A stretch of DNA of 5,561 bases from Actinomycetota bacterium. GTDB lineage: Bacteria; Actinomycetota; Actinomycetes; Nanopelagicales; Nanopelagicaceae. The notes under the pieces were generated by a model. The model was given only the letters and a program-made list of their open reading frames with translations. It had not been told where the DNA came from and searched no databases. The DNA lies in the NCBI GenBank assembly GCA_947459935.1, contig CANHFN010000059.1, positions 1 to 5,561 of the forward strand, given 5' to 3'. This document shows, in pieces, positions 5,086 through 5,561 of this stretch (positions within the stretch are counted from its first letter, which is position 1; every line of letters begins with the position of its first letter). A program made the translations under genes and the position numbers.

Positions 5086-5561
5086 ATGGGAATTCTCGAT
5101 GGCAAAAAGATACTTGTCACTGGTGTTTTAACTGATGCATCGATTGCATTTCACATTGCTCGACTGGCGCAAGAACAAGGCGCAGATGTCATTTTGACTG
5201 GTTTCGGTAGGGCGCTTTCTTTAACTACCCGCATTTCTGGACGCTTACCTAAGACTTGTCCGGTTATTGAATTAGATGTGACAAGTGAAGCTGATTTGAC
5301 TGCACTTGAATCACGCGTGAGAGAACATTTTCCAGAAGGTCTAGATGGTGTTGTCCACTCAATTGGTTTTGCACCTGAGGCAGCCCTTGGCGGAAACTTC
5401 TTGAATACTCAATGGGAAGATGTGGCAACAGCTGTTCAGGTTTCAGCCTTCTCACTCAAGTCATTAACGATGGCGGCTCGTCCACTTTTTAAAGGTGGTG
5501 GCTCTGTTGTGGGACTTGATTTTGATGCTCAAGTTGCTTGGCCTAAGTATGACTGGATGGG
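5086..5561 (+). CDS. fabI: Enoyl-ACP reductase, InhA-type FabI, 5' part (3' end outside window)
   Basis: This NADH-dependent enoyl-ACP reductase catalyses the last reductive step of each fatty-acid elongation cycle. The window holds 158 codons of a protein usually near 260-270 residues; the frame is still open at the last base. The N-terminus MGILDGKKILVTGV and the divergent SDR cofactor loop GVLTDASIAF (residues 13-22) match InhA. HSIGF (91-95) contains Ser92, equivalent to InhA Ser94, where isoniazid-resistance changes are known. Phe146 and Tyr155 in LDFDAQVAWPKYDWM correspond to the active-site Phe149 and Tyr158 of InhA; the catalytic lysine should lie about seven residues beyond the tyrosine, outside the window. 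The ATG directly follows the fabG TAA with no gap. A weak GGGA at 5076-5079 could serve as ribosome-binding site. Isoniazid sensitivity cannot be inferred, as it also needs drug activation. Confidence 0.95.
   Translation, partial: MGILDGKKILVTGVLTDASIAFHIARLAQEQGADVILTGFGRALSLTTRISGRLPKTCPVIELDVTSEADLTALESRVREHFPEGLDGVVHSIGFAPEAALGGNFLNTQWEDVATAVQVSAFSLKSLTMAARPLFKGGGSVVGLDFDAQVAWPKYDWM

Noticed and set aside
1..5561. CRISPR array, tRNA/rRNA, insertion sequence, toxin-antitoxin or phage genes
   Set aside because: Reading both strands showed no spaced direct repeats, cloverleaf or CCA-type features, transposase or terminal inverted repeats. Nearly all bases belong to housekeeping genes.

Overview
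The window is a compact stretch of housekeeping genes from an actinomycetota-type bacterium. Several things point there. SufS-SufU-SufT is the actinobacterial and firmicute style of Suf iron-sulfur assembly. A DUF3099 protein sits next to SURF1, and DUF3099 is essentially an actinobacterial family. The fabG gene ends in the MabA-like tail PVDGGLGMGH and is followed directly by an InhA-type enoyl reductase. Base composition looks A+T-leaning and spacing is minimal, which would suit a streamlined low-GC lineage such as the freshwater Nanopelagicales (acI). The exact taxon is inference from protein resemblance and composition, not proven here.

Layout: (1) Bases 1-1474, plus strand: the 3' part of sufS, then sufU and a sufT-type MIP18/DUF59 gene, almost without spacers. 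This is the distal end of a suf operon whose front (presumably sufB, sufD, sufC) lies to the left of the window. (2) Bases 1477-3369, plus strand: a complete half-size ABC exporter (transmembrane domain plus ATPase), 2 nt after sufT and possibly also served by its own internal promoter. (3) Bases 3328-4307, minus strand: a two-gene unit, DUF3099 membrane protein then SURF1, converging on the ABC gene. The SURF1 and ABC coding regions overlap by 42 bp, and a perfect 10-bp inverted repeat spans the overlap. (4) Bases 4308-4380: a 73-bp divergent control region. (5) Bases 4381-5561, plus strand: fabG followed directly by a 3'-truncated inhA/fabI, the two reductive steps of type II fatty-acid elongation.

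How the genes work together: SufS extracts sulfur from cysteine, SufU accepts it through a zinc-bound thiol site, and SufT-type proteins help mature Fe-S clusters. FabG and FabI reduce the 3-ketoacyl-ACP and the enoyl-ACP. SURF1 is a membrane-anchored assembly factor for haem-copper oxidase. The ABC exporter substrate cannot be read from sequence.

I see no mobile element, CRISPR array, RNA gene, defence island or new multi-gene system. The most interesting signals are small and regulatory. The two divergent genes share an extended -10-like sequence GCACTANNNT placed 6-7 nt before each ATG, which fits leaderless transcription. The convergent gene ends share a dual-coding stem-loop.
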